A DNA stretch of 64,000 nucleotides from Mycolicibacterium insubricum (GTDB lineage Bacteria; Actinomycetota; Actinomycetes; Mycobacteriales; Mycobacteriaceae): the NCBI RefSeq assembly GCF_010731615.1, contig NZ_AP022618.1, positions 992,001 through 1,056,000 on the forward strand, given 5' to 3'. Positions 1-7,680 of this stretch are shown here, one piece after another (position 1 is the first letter of the stretch; each line of letters starts with the position of its first letter). The translations under genes were made by a program, and so were the position numbers. The notes under the pieces are model-generated. The model was not told the DNA's origin and ran no database searches. It worked only from the letters and a program-made list of their open reading frames with translations.

Positions 1-1020
1 TCCCACCCGATCTCCGGTCACCAGAATGGCCGCCGGTACCAGGATCAGCGACGCTACGGCGGCAAGCAGGACGACGGGTACGCCACCGTAGGCGAATGAC
101 CGCAACAGGTACATCGGGAAGACGGCCATGGTGGCCAGGCTCAGGGCGACGGTGACCGCGGAGAACACCACGGTGCGCCCGGCGGTGTGCAGCATGCGTC
201 GGATCGCGAGGCCACGCTCGGTACCGTCGGCGACCTCCTCGCGGTACCGGTTCACCAGCAGCAGCGAATAGTCGATCGCCAGGGCGAAACCCAGGGCGGT
301 GGCGAGGTTCAGCGCGAAGATCGAGACGTCGGTGATCTCGGCCAAACCCCGCAGCACCGCCATGGTGCCCATAACTGCGAAACCGCCGACGGCCAGCGGG
401 ATCAGCGCCGCGACGACGCCGCCGAAAACCCAGATCAGCGCGAGGAATGTCAGGGGCAGAGCAATGGCCTCGCTGACCGCGAGATCTCGCCGGCTCTGCT
501 CGTTGATCTGCTCGGCGATCGGTCCCGGACCGCCTGCGGACACGGTGATGCCCTCGGGGAGGGGCAGTGTCGCAAGTTTCGCCAGGAGTTCGGCGGATCT
601 CGCCAGGCCCGAGTCCTCATCGCGGCCGACGGCGGCGGTGACCAAAGCGGCGTGTCCGTCCCGGCTCAGGGCCCCGGCAGCGACGGGGTCCGGGAGGTCC
701 CACGGCGAGCGCACCTGTGCCACGTCGGGGTTTTCTCCAAGTGTGGTGACCAGTTGCGCGACGGCAGCTTTCCCGCTCGGTCCGGTGAGGGCGGAATCCG
801 ATCGGACCAGCAGGTACAACGGCACGGCGCCTTGACCGAAGCTCTCGACCAGGGTTCGCGCGGATACGTTGGATTCGGCGTTCGGATCGGTGTAGCCGCC
901 ACTGGAGAGCATGGTGGCCGCCGGTGCGCCGAGTGCGCCGCACAGCGCCATCAGCAACCCGGCGATCAGCAGGACGCGCTTCGGGCCGGCCAACGCCCAG
1001 TGCGCGACGGCGTCAAGCAC
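1..1020 (-). CDS. MMPL/RND-family membrane transporter (partial)
   Basis: Reading the minus strand from a GTG at 1020 gives 340 codons that stay open to the window edge, so only the N-terminal part is present. An N-terminal membrane segment (residues about 14-35, rich in Leu, Ala and Gly) is followed by a periplasmic porter-like domain with the family phrase 'GGPGPIAEQINEQS'. Several membrane spans follow, including the MMPL/SSD hallmark 'ALGFALAIDYSLLLVNRYRE' at about residues 255-275. MMPL proteins are inner-membrane proton-driven exporters of lipids or small molecules. The GTG overlaps the stop of the upstream acyltransferase gene by 8 bases, so the two are probably translationally coupled and may act on the same lipid. 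Which MmpL subgroup it belongs to cannot be told from this fragment. Confidence 0.85.
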   Translation of the reverse strand, partial: MLDAVAHWALAGPKRVLLIAGLLMALCGALGAPAATMLSSGGYTDPNAESNVSARTLVESFGQGAVPLYLLVRSDSALTGPSGKAAVAQLVTTLGENPDVAQVRSPWDLPDPVAAGALSRDGHAALVTAAVGRDEDSGLARSAELLAKLATLPLPEGITVSAGGPGPIAEQINEQSRRDLAVSEAIALPLTFLALIWVFGGVVAALIPLAVGGFAVMGTMAVLRGLAEITDVSIFALNLATALGFALAIDYSLLLVNRYREEVADGTERGLAIRRMLHTAGRTVVFSAVTVALSLATMAVFPMYLLRSFAYGGVPVVLLAAVASLILVPAAILVTGDRVG

Positions 1021-2440
1021 CGCGCTCCCGTATCTGTAGTTCCCGGGTGGCGGTAAGCAGTTCGGTGAACTGCTGGTCGATCCGTTCGGTGATCAGATCG
1101 GCGTGCCGGACGTGTTTGCGGTCCGCGGTCACGGCAATGCAGAACTCGCCGTTCCAGTTGAGTGCGAAGATGCTGGGGCCCATGCCGTGGTACAGCGGAC
1201 CGGCGCCAAAGCATTGCCGTGCGGGGAGATTCGCGTATACCACGCCGTCGAGTGTCATACCGCTGGCATTGGAAACGATTGCGTTGCAGGGCCAATCGAT
1301 GTTCTCGGCCAGCCCGAAGCGTTCGATCATCCGGAACAAAGTGCTGACCGCCTTGCCGGGTATGTACTCGTTCCACTGCCGGAACAGGTTGACTCCGCGG
1401 CGTTCCTGAGCCTCCTTGGCCTTCCGGGCTTGTACCGCTATGGCGGTGAGACGCTCGACTGGATCGGCGATGTCGTCGCACATGCCGATCCGCAGAATCG
1501 TGGTACTGCCGACACCTTCGGTGATGTAGTCGGATTGGTCGGCGTCGCGCATGGCGAACGGCACCGCCGCCACCAACGGCCGGTCCACGGACCGACCGTC
1601 CTCCTGCAGAGTCATGCGCAGGGCACGGCCCACACAGGACAGCAGCACGTGGTTGACGGTGACGTCCTGGGCATGGGCGACTTCGACCATGCTGTCGAAG
1701 GGCAGCACCGTCAGTGCGACCGTCGACTCCCCGGACAGCGTGCAGTTCAACGCGGTTCGTGGGGTCGTCGGACTGTGGCGCCGGTGCGCGCGGTCGATGC
1801 GTCGGGTTCGCAGCGTCGTTCGGAGCAGGCTGGGGAGTCGACGCAGCCGGGTGGCTTTGCGTCGGAACCCGTCGGCGACGACGGAACGGAGTCGCGGTTC
1901 GAACGTGCTGTCCGGATCGACGGGTCGAGCCGGTGTCCCCGAGACGTCGCCGGGGATGAACAGCGCACCCACCACGTCCATGGCGGCATCGCCGTCGACC
2001 AGGAGGTGATGCACCAGCGACACCAGATAGCAGAGATTCGAGCCCGCTTCCTCGATGACGTAGGTGTGCCACAGCGGTTCGGATCGGTCCAGGTGTCTGC
2101 CGCGGATATCGGCGAAGGCCTTGGCCGCACCGGCCAGCCCGCCGGGATCGGGCATGGCCAGGCGGGTGATATGCCGGCGTAGATCCACGTCCGTGGTGGG
2201 CACCAGCATGGAGCGGTCGATGTTGTACCAGGGGTCGAACAACACCTTGGTGTAGACCGGGAGCAGGTGCAGCCGATCGCCGACCTCGCGGATCAGGTGC
2301 TCGCACACGTCGCCGTCCACCGAGCTGCGATCCAACACCATCAAGCAGACCCCGTTGCCCACCTGCAGGTCGGTTTCCTGGTACAGCTGCCAGGCATCCA
2401 TGCCGCTGATTCGTTCGGCGCGCGGACCCAGGTTCGACAT
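1013..2440 (-). CDS. WS/DGAT-type acyltransferase (wax ester/triacylglycerol synthase family)
   Basis: The 475-residue product has the family start 'ERISGMDAWQLYQETD' and the acyltransferase catalytic motif HHxxxDG ('HHLLVDG', about residues 144-150). The C-terminal DUF1298-like half ends in the phrase 'GPSIFALNWNGEFCIAVTAD'. Enzymes of this family acylate diacylglycerol or long-chain alcohols with acyl-CoA for storage or envelope lipids; the substrate here is unknown. The ATG at 2440 is preferred over an in-frame ATG at 2464. It begins just before the conserved N-terminus, and a TAGATT -10 element lies exactly 7 bases upstream, as in a leaderless transcript. It overlaps the downstream MMPL gene and is divergent from the Rieske oxygenase gene. 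Confidence 0.9.
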   Translation of the reverse strand: MSNLGPRAERISGMDAWQLYQETDLQVGNGVCLMVLDRSSVDGDVCEHLIREVGDRLHLLPVYTKVLFDPWYNIDRSMLVPTTDVDLRRHITRLAMPDPGGLAGAAKAFADIRGRHLDRSEPLWHTYVIEEAGSNLCYLVSLVHHLLVDGDAAMDVVGALFIPGDVSGTPARPVDPDSTFEPRLRSVVADGFRRKATRLRRLPSLLRTTLRTRRIDRAHRRHSPTTPRTALNCTLSGESTVALTVLPFDSMVEVAHAQDVTVNHVLLSCVGRALRMTLQEDGRSVDRPLVAAVPFAMRDADQSDYITEGVGSTTILRIGMCDDIADPVERLTAIAVQARKAKEAQERRGVNLFRQWNEYIPGKAVSTLFRMIERFGLAENIDWPCNAIVSNASGMTLDGVVYANLPARQCFGAGPLYHGMGPSIFALNWNGEFCIAVTADRKHVRHADLITERIDQQFTELLTATRELQIRERGA

Positions 2441-2447
2441 CGCTGGG

Positions 2448-2453
2448 AATCTA
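2448..2453 (-). promoter_or_regulatory. Leaderless-type -10 element of the acyltransferase gene
   Basis: On the minus strand TAGATT is followed by exactly seven bases and then the ATG at 2440, with no Shine-Dalgarno sequence. This is the usual mycobacterial leaderless arrangement, with transcription starting at the start codon. The position is seen directly; promoter activity is inferred. Confidence 0.55.
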
Positions 2454-2544
2454 TCGGACTTCATCCAATTGAACCTCTAGTTCGGTGAACTCGCCGGCAA
2501 AGCACAGGTCCATCGGGTTTAGATGGTCCGAATGCGGTTCTGCA

Positions 2545-2559
2545 GTTCAAAATTAGAAC
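2545..2559. promoter_or_regulatory. Candidate operator in the acyltransferase/Rieske divergent gap
   Basis: GTTCAAAATTAGAAC is an inverted repeat with six of seven pairs matching, in an AT-rich stretch of the 166-base divergent intergenic region. A second inverted repeat, AGTTC-GGT-GAACT, lies at 2479-2491. The size and position fit a TetR- or MarR-type site controlling both genes, but no cognate regulator is encoded next to it. Confidence 0.35.
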
Positions 2560-2606
2560 GTGTGTCATCATCTCAGATGGGTCAGGATTTGTAACGACGA
2601 TCAGGG

Positions 2607-3617
2607 ATGTGGACTCAGGTGGCGACGCAGCAGAAAACCAACCTCGACGTGATCGGCGACGACTTTCCGCCCATCCCGTACAGCTGGTACGCGGTGGCCT
2701 TCGAATCGGAGCTCCGCCCCGGAACGGTGCTCACCCGAAACTTCGTCGACAGTGAGATCGTGGTGTTCCGCGGCGACTCGGGCCGGATCGCCGCAGTGGG
2801 ACCCTACTGCCCGCATCTGGGTGCGCACCTCGGCAAACGCAGCCGGGTAGTCGGCGATTGCATCGAGTGCCCGTTTCACGAATTCCGGTTCGACACCACC
2901 GGCCGGTGCGTGGATACGCCGTACGATGCGCCGGCGCCGAACCTTGAACTCAACATGCTTCCGGTGCGCAACGTGCTGGGCATGGTGATGGTCTATTACG
3001 GTCCCGCGGACGAGCCGCCCGCGTTCGAGCTCGACCTGCCGGACAGCGACCCCGACTGGCACCGCATCCAGACCAACCGGCTGCACTTCCGGGCACATCC
3101 GCAGGACGTCAACGAGAACGGCTTGGACTACGGCCACTTCCAGACGGTGCACAAGTTCACCGACTTCACCATTGGCGAGCCGATGCGGATCGAAGGGCCG
3201 CGGATCCACACGGCCTACGGCGGCACCCGGCCCCTTCCCCTGGTGCACGGGGTCCGGTTCGACTTCACCTCGGTGCTGATCGGCCTGGGATTCTCGCTGG
3301 TGGAGATCGCGATTCAGGGCGGGTGGACGGTGCGCCAGATGGTGTTGCCGACACCTGTCGGGCCACGCGAGACCGACATCTACATCGGGATCAGCGCCCG
3401 TCGCCGCGCCAAGAGCCGCCTCGGCAGATTACTGATGGCGCCGATCGAGAAGATCATGGCGCGGATCGTTCTGGCCGTCGTGTCCTACGAGGTGCAGCGC
3501 GATCAGGTGATCTGGGACGAGAAGACCTATCTGGAGCATCCCAAGCTGACCCGCTCCGACGGTCCCATCGGCAAGTACCGCAGCTGGGCCCGGCAGTTCT
3601 ATCGGGCGGCCGGCTAG
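2607..3617 (+). CDS. Rieske-type mononuclear iron oxygenase (KshA / cholesterol 7-desaturase-like)
   Basis: The protein has 336 residues. A Rieske [2Fe-2S] domain is shown by C68-P-H70 and C88-P-F-H91. A catalytic domain follows with 'NENGLDYGHFQTVH', the D-x2-H-x4-H iron-site pattern (D174, H177, H182). No reductase domain is fused, so it must receive electrons from a separate ferredoxin reductase. It is shorter than 3-ketosteroid 9-alpha-hydroxylase KshA (about 385 residues). The 'ENGLDYGHF' context resembles the sterol-acting Rieske oxygenases of the Neverland/DAF-36 type, so a steroid or other lipid substrate is plausible but unproven. The ATG at 2607 is only weakly supported by an upstream AGGG. 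The nearest neighbours are divergent lipid genes. Confidence 0.8.
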   Translation: MWTQVATQQKTNLDVIGDDFPPIPYSWYAVAFESELRPGTVLTRNFVDSEIVVFRGDSGRIAAVGPYCPHLGAHLGKRSRVVGDCIECPFHEFRFDTTGRCVDTPYDAPAPNLELNMLPVRNVLGMVMVYYGPADEPPAFELDLPDSDPDWHRIQTNRLHFRAHPQDVNENGLDYGHFQTVHKFTDFTIGEPMRIEGPRIHTAYGGTRPLPLVHGVRFDFTSVLIGLGFSLVEIAIQGGWTVRQMVLPTPVGPRETDIYIGISARRRAKSRLGRLLMAPIEKIMARIVLAVVSYEVQRDQVIWDEKTYLEHPKLTRSDGPIGKYRSWARQFYRAAG

Positions 3618-3650
3618 CGACTCCGCGTCGCCCCCGCGGACTCGTTGATC

Positions 3651-3697
3651 CAGAATCTGTACTGGGGCAGCATGCCGGATCGCCTGCGTAGATTCTG
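3651..3697. repeat. Inverted repeat between convergent genes
   Basis: CAGAATCT (3651-3658) and AGATTCTG (3690-3697) are perfect 8-base arms separated by 31 bases. They lie between the convergent Rieske and YibE/F genes. No T-run follows, so a terminator role is possible but weak. Nearby, GGGCCCGCGG occurs twice (about 3712-3741). Confidence 0.35.
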
Positions 3698-3761
3698 TCT
3701 CGATGCGGGGCGGGCCCGCGGCGGACAGGGTGGGCCCGCGGACGACGGCGGCTGGGGGCGA

Positions 3762-4994
3762 TCAGGGGTGGGCGTGCCGTGGGGTGGCCAGGACGGCGGC
3801 GATGGCGGTCGTCAACGGCACCGACAATGCCAGCGCAATCCCGCCCACCGCAGATCGGGTGATCTCGATCGCCACCGACTCCGAGGTCAGCACATCCGAC
3901 AGTGACCGCCCGGCCACGCTGAACAACAGCAACAAAGGCAGCGCGCTACCGGCATAGGCCAGCACCAGCGTGTAGACCGTCGAGGCGATGTGGTCGCTGC
4001 CGACGCGCATGGCGGAGCCGAAAATCGTCCGCCGCGAACGGTCTCCGCCGACGGCGGCCAACTCGAACACCGCCGACGCCTGGGTGATCGTCACGTCGTT
4101 GAGCACACCGAGGGAGCCGATGATGAAACCGGCCAGCAGCAGTCCGGTGATCGATACGTGCCCCATGTACTGGGCGACCTCGTTGTTCTGATCCTCCGAC
4201 AATCCGGTCAGATGCACGAATTTGATAGCGGCCCAGGACAACCCGGCCGACAGCAACAGTGCTGTCAACGTTCCCAACAACGCCGCGCTGGTGCGCAGGC
4301 TCACCCCGTGCGCCAGGTAGATGACGGCGAACAGGATCGCCGCCGACGCCACCAGCGCCACCGGAATCGCCGGCGCCCCGTCGCGCAGGGCAGGCAGCAG
4401 AAACACCACCAGCACCGCGAACGCCACCAATATGCCGACCAGCGCACGGAATCCGCGCCAGCGGGCCACCGCGACGATCACCACCGCGAACACCAGGGCC
4501 AGCAGCGCCAGCGGCAACCCGCGCTCGTAGTCGTAGAAGCCGTAGCTGGTCGCGCCCCCGTCGTCAACGGCCCGGATAACCCGAATATGTTCCCCGGCAG
4601 CAAGATTTGGCTGGCCCGGGCCCGGGGTGAATTCCAGCATGGTCTCCGCGCCCTGGTTCGGGCCCGAGGTCAGCGACACGACGGCCTGCACGCACTGCCC
4701 GCTGCCGGGCTGCCCGGGCCGCGGCGTGCCGGTGATCACCCGCCCGCCAGACGGACTGCCGCAATCGGCCATGCGCGTCGACGACACCGTCGCGGCCTCG
4801 GTGCTCACCGCGCCGCCGGAACCGTTCTGGAACGGCAGCGGGATGTCGACCTTGGCGCCGGTGGGCCACAGCACGACGGCCCCGATCACCACGGCCAGCC
4901 CGATCGCCGCCAACAGCCCCACCACGATCCGCGCGGCCAGCGGCCCCAGCGGCGACGGCCCGTCCAACGAGTGGGAGTGGGAGTGGTGGCTCAC
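3762..4994 (-). CDS. YibE/F-family multi-pass membrane protein
   Basis: The 410-residue protein has a short His/Ser-rich N-terminus ('VSHHSHSHS'), one membrane segment, and an extracytoplasmic part of about 120 residues containing two cysteines. About seven further membrane segments make up the YibE/F-like domain, with the phrases 'GSLGVLNDVTITQASAVFEL' and 'AYAGSALPLLLLF'. The function of the family is not established. The start is the GTG at 4994 rather than a TTG two codons upstream, because TACCCT lies exactly 7 bases before it (leaderless pattern). It is convergent with the Rieske gene and lies 20 bases downstream of the aminotransferase gene on the same strand. Confidence 0.85.
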   Translation of the reverse strand: MSHHSHSHSLDGPSPLGPLAARIVVGLLAAIGLAVVIGAVVLWPTGAKVDIPLPFQNGSGGAVSTEAATVSSTRMADCGSPSGGRVITGTPRPGQPGSGQCVQAVVSLTSGPNQGAETMLEFTPGPGQPNLAAGEHIRVIRAVDDGGATSYGFYDYERGLPLALLALVFAVVIVAVARWRGFRALVGILVAFAVLVVFLLPALRDGAPAIPVALVASAAILFAVIYLAHGVSLRTSAALLGTLTALLLSAGLSWAAIKFVHLTGLSEDQNNEVAQYMGHVSITGLLLAGFIIGSLGVLNDVTITQASAVFELAAVGGDRSRRTIFGSAMRVGSDHIASTVYTLVLAYAGSALPLLLLFSVAGRSLSDVLTSESVAIEITRSAVGGIALALSVPLTTAIAAVLATPRHAHP

Positions 4995-5014
4995 GGGCAA
5001 CAGGGTAGCGGTGG

Positions 5015-6301
5015 TTACTGCTGGTAGTTCACAAGGAAGTTGCCCAGCCGCTCGATCGCCGCCGACAGGTCCCGTGCCCAGGGCAGCGTCACGATCCGCA
5101 GGTGGTCGGTGGCCGGCCAGTTGAAACCGGTGCCCTGGGTGACCAGGATCTTCTCCTGCAGCAGCAGATCCAGCACCAGCTGCTCGTCGCTCTGGATCTC
5201 ATACACCTCGGGGTCCAGGCGCGGGAAGGCGTACAGCGCACCGCGCGGCGCGACGCAGGAAACACCCGGAATCGCGTTGAGCGCCGCGGTCGCGACGTCG
5301 CGCTGTTCCAGCAGCCGTCCGCCGGGTAGCACCAGGTCGTCGATGCTCTGATGCCCGCCGAGGGCAACCTGAATGGCATGCTGCGCAGGCACATTCGGGC
5401 ACAGGCGCATATTGGCCAGCAGGCTCAGGCCTTCGATGAAGCTCGACGCGTGCTCCTTGGGCCCGGTGATGGCCAGCCAGCCCGACCGGTAACCGGCCAC
5501 CCGATAGGCCTTGGACAGACCGTTGAAGGTCAGCGTCAGCACGTCGTGGGCGAGGCTCGCCATCGAGACGTGCTGGGCGTCGTCGTAGAGGATCTTGTCG
5601 TAGATCTCGTCGGCCAGGATCATCAGCTGGTGCCGCCGCGCCAGGTCGGCGATCTCGCTGAGCACCTCGCGGGTGTACACCGCGCCGGTCGGGTTGTTCG
5701 GGTTGATCACCACGACGGCCTTGGTGCGGTCGGTGATCTTGGACTCCAGGTCGGCGATGTCGGGCTGCCAGCCCTGGGTCTCGTCGCACAGGTAGTGCAC
5801 GGGGGTGCCGCCGGCCAGCGCCGTCGTCGCCGTCCACAGCGGGTAGTCCGGCGCCGGGATCAGCACCTCGTCGCCGTTGTTGAGCAGGGCCTGCATGGTC
5901 ATGGTGATGAGCTCGGACACCCCGTTGCCGAGGAACACGTCGTCGACGTCGAAGCGGGGGAACTCGTCGATCAGTTCGTAGCGGGTGACGACGGCACGGC
6001 GCGCGCTCAGGATGCCCTTGGAGTCGGAGTAGCCCTGGGCGTAGGGGAGGGCCTGGATCATGTCGCGCATGATGACGTCGGGCGCCTCGAACCCGAACGG
6101 CGCGGGGTTGCCGATGTTCAGCTTGAGGATGCGGTGACCTTCGGCCTCCAGCCGGGCAGCGTGGTCGTGGATCGGTCCGCGGATCTCATAGAGCACGTTC
6201 TGCAACTTGGTGGACTGCATGAACTCGCGCTGCCGCTGATGGGTATGCGGCGAGGGCAGCTGATGGGTGGTCACGCGTTCGATTCTCCCACGGGTGTCCA
6301 T
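5015..6301 (-). CDS. aspC: Pyridoxal-phosphate aminotransferase (AspC/AlaA type)
   Basis: The 428-residue protein belongs to the class I aminotransferases. It carries the PLP-binding 'NPNNPTG' (about residues 200-206), 'ADEIYDKILYDD' and the Schiff-base lysine K264 in 'FNGLSKAYRVAGYRSGW'. It matches what is remembered of M. tuberculosis AspC (Rv0337c) almost throughout. Close relatives in E. coli (AlaA) make alanine from pyruvate and glutamate, so the aspartate label is historical. The ATG at 6301 reproduces the Rv0337c N-terminus. As in M. tuberculosis it sits near the large Fe-S protein gene; here a small secreted-protein gene intervenes. Confidence 0.92.
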   Translation of the reverse strand: MDTRGRIERVTTHQLPSPHTHQRQREFMQSTKLQNVLYEIRGPIHDHAARLEAEGHRILKLNIGNPAPFGFEAPDVIMRDMIQALPYAQGYSDSKGILSARRAVVTRYELIDEFPRFDVDDVFLGNGVSELITMTMQALLNNGDEVLIPAPDYPLWTATTALAGGTPVHYLCDETQGWQPDIADLESKITDRTKAVVVINPNNPTGAVYTREVLSEIADLARRHQLMILADEIYDKILYDDAQHVSMASLAHDVLTLTFNGLSKAYRVAGYRSGWLAITGPKEHASSFIEGLSLLANMRLCPNVPAQHAIQVALGGHQSIDDLVLPGGRLLEQRDVATAALNAIPGVSCVAPRGALYAFPRLDPEVYEIQSDEQLVLDLLLQEKILVTQGTGFNWPATDHLRIVTLPWARDLSAAIERLGNFLVNYQQ

Positions 6302-6423
6302 CGGGTTTTCCGAGGTTGCGGTGGGCAGCGTTCCGGGTTCGATTCGGTGACAACCTGGCCACAACATCGTCGACGGGCCCGTTGAGCAGCGGTTTCGCCC
6401 GTTTCGGGCGCTATCTTCGCGAG

Positions 6424-6861
6424 GTGGACATCTCCTCTGCTTTCCGCGCGCGTACCCTCGGCCCGCGTGTGTTCGGCTGCCTGGCTGTGGCGGGTATCAC
6501 CGCGGTGATGGGCGCCGGTATCGCGCTGGCCGACGACGCGATCAACGGCGTCTTCGCGATGGACGGGGCCGACCTGTCCCAGGTGACGGTGAACACCACC
6601 TGCGGGCCCGACGGCTGCTCCGGCACCGCCCAGAGCAACGTCGGCTGGATTGCTCCGATCGCCCTCGACCACGGGGTCTGGCGCTTCCAGTACACCCGGC
6701 CCGACGCCTTCATCTGCCCGAACGGCAACTATGCGCCGGTGACGGTGTACTACGCGGTCAACCCGCAGACCAAGCAGGGCGTGATGTCGGCCGACTCCAA
6801 CGGTGAGTGCCCGGGCGGCGTCGTCCAGCAGACCATGTTCAGCTTCCATCAGGTGGCCTGA
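6424..6861 (+). CDS. Small secreted protein with signal peptide, unknown function
   Basis: The 145-residue precursor has a basic n-region (residues 1-15), a hydrophobic core and an AxA-type cleavage site ('GIALA-DDA', about residue 32). The mature part, about 110 residues, has four cysteines and ends in 'TMFSFHQVA'. No catalytic motif was recognised. The start is the GTG at 6424 because TATCTT lies six bases upstream (leaderless pattern) and the signal peptide begins there; longer in-frame extensions upstream lack a start context. It resembles small exported beta-rich mycobacterial proteins, but no specific family is claimed. Confidence 0.75.
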   Translation: MDISSAFRARTLGPRVFGCLAVAGITAVMGAGIALADDAINGVFAMDGADLSQVTVNTTCGPDGCSGTAQSNVGWIAPIALDHGVWRFQYTRPDAFICPNGNYAPVTVYYAVNPQTKQGVMSADSNGECPGGVVQQTMFSFHQVA

Positions 6862-6916
6862 ACCGCCCCCTCTCGTCGAACTTGGAGCGGAATCAACTCG
6901 TCCGGTGAGTTCGTCC

Positions 6917-6941
6917 GGTGAGTAAAGTGCCACGGTCGGCG
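6917..6941 (+). repeat. Copy of an intergenic repeat (GAGTAA...GCCACGGTCGGCG)
   Basis: This stretch contains GAGTAAAGTGCCACGGTCGGCG, which differs by one small insertion and a base change from the sequence at 47055-47075. The 13 bases GCCACGGTCGGCG are identical in both. This copy has no paired arm, so it looks like a half or decayed copy of the palindromic element described elsewhere in the window. Confidence 0.45.
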
Positions 6942-6993
6942 AGGGAGTGGTCGTTGACGACGGCGCCAAGCGGGCGAGAGCACCAAGAGCCAG

Positions 6994-7028
6994 AAAAAGG
7001 GCGGGACCGGTAAGGTCCCGCCCCTTTT
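6994..7028. terminator. Bidirectional intrinsic terminator
   Basis: A 10-bp perfect stem (GGGCGGGACC at 6999-7008 with GGTCCCGCCC at 7014-7023, loop GGTAA) is flanked by AAAA on the left and CTTTT on the right. It therefore has a U-tract in either direction. It lies between the convergent secreted-protein gene and etfD. Confidence 0.85.
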
Positions 7029-7042
7029 GTGGGCTGTTGCGG

Positions 7043-7680
7043 TTAGCGTTTGCCGGGCCGACGGGCGCCGGGGGCCAGACCGAGCCCGACGACGGGCTTG
7101 GCCGGCTCGGCGGGTGCGCTCGGCGCCGCGGGAGCGGCGGCCTCGGCGGGTTCAGCGGCCGGAGCCTCCGCGGGTGCCTCGGCCGGAGCTTCGGCCGGTG
7201 CCGCAGCGGGGGCGGCCGGAGCGGCGGGCTTCTTGGCTCCCGGACGACGGGCACCGGCGGCCATGCCGAGCCCCTTGACCGGCACCGCGTCCGCAGCCGG
7301 CTTCTCGGCGGCCGGAGCCTCCGAAGCAGCGGGAGCTTCCGGAGCAGCCGGAGCAGCAGCGGGAGCGGCGGCAGCCGGGGCAGCCTTCTTGGCACCCGGG
7401 CGCTTGGCCCCACCGGCCATTCCGAGGCCCTTGACGGGCGCGGACGGGGCGGCAGGCGCAGCGGCCTCAGCCGCAGGAGCGGCCTCGGCGGCCGGAGCTG
7501 CAGCAGCCGGGGCGGCCTTCTTGGCGCCCGGACGCTTGGCGGCACCGGCCATCCCCAGACCCTTGACCGGGGCAGCCGGCGCGGCAGCCTCGGCGGCCGG
7601 AGCTGCAGCGGCCGGGGCGGCCTTCTTGGCGCCCGGACGCTTGGCGGCACCGGCCATCCCCAGACCCTTGACCGGAGCGG
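7043..7680 (-). repeat. Repeat tail of EtfD: five GLGMAGAAKRPGAKK units
   Basis: The last ~210 residues of EtfD contain five copies of a VKGLGMAxxAxRPGAKK unit, starting near residues 803, 838, 882, 934 and 996. They are separated by Ala/Pro/Glu-rich spacers of 20-45 residues. The final copy is truncated to end 'GARRPGKR'. Units 1 and 2 are nearly identical in DNA, suggesting recent expansion. The tail is cytoplasmic by the predicted topology and strongly basic at each unit. Confidence 0.85.

Noticed and set aside
1066..1078. AGTTCGGTGAACT palindrome as an operator
   Set aside because: It repeats the motif at 2479 but lies inside the acyltransferase coding sequence, where it encodes ordinary residues; probably coincidence.
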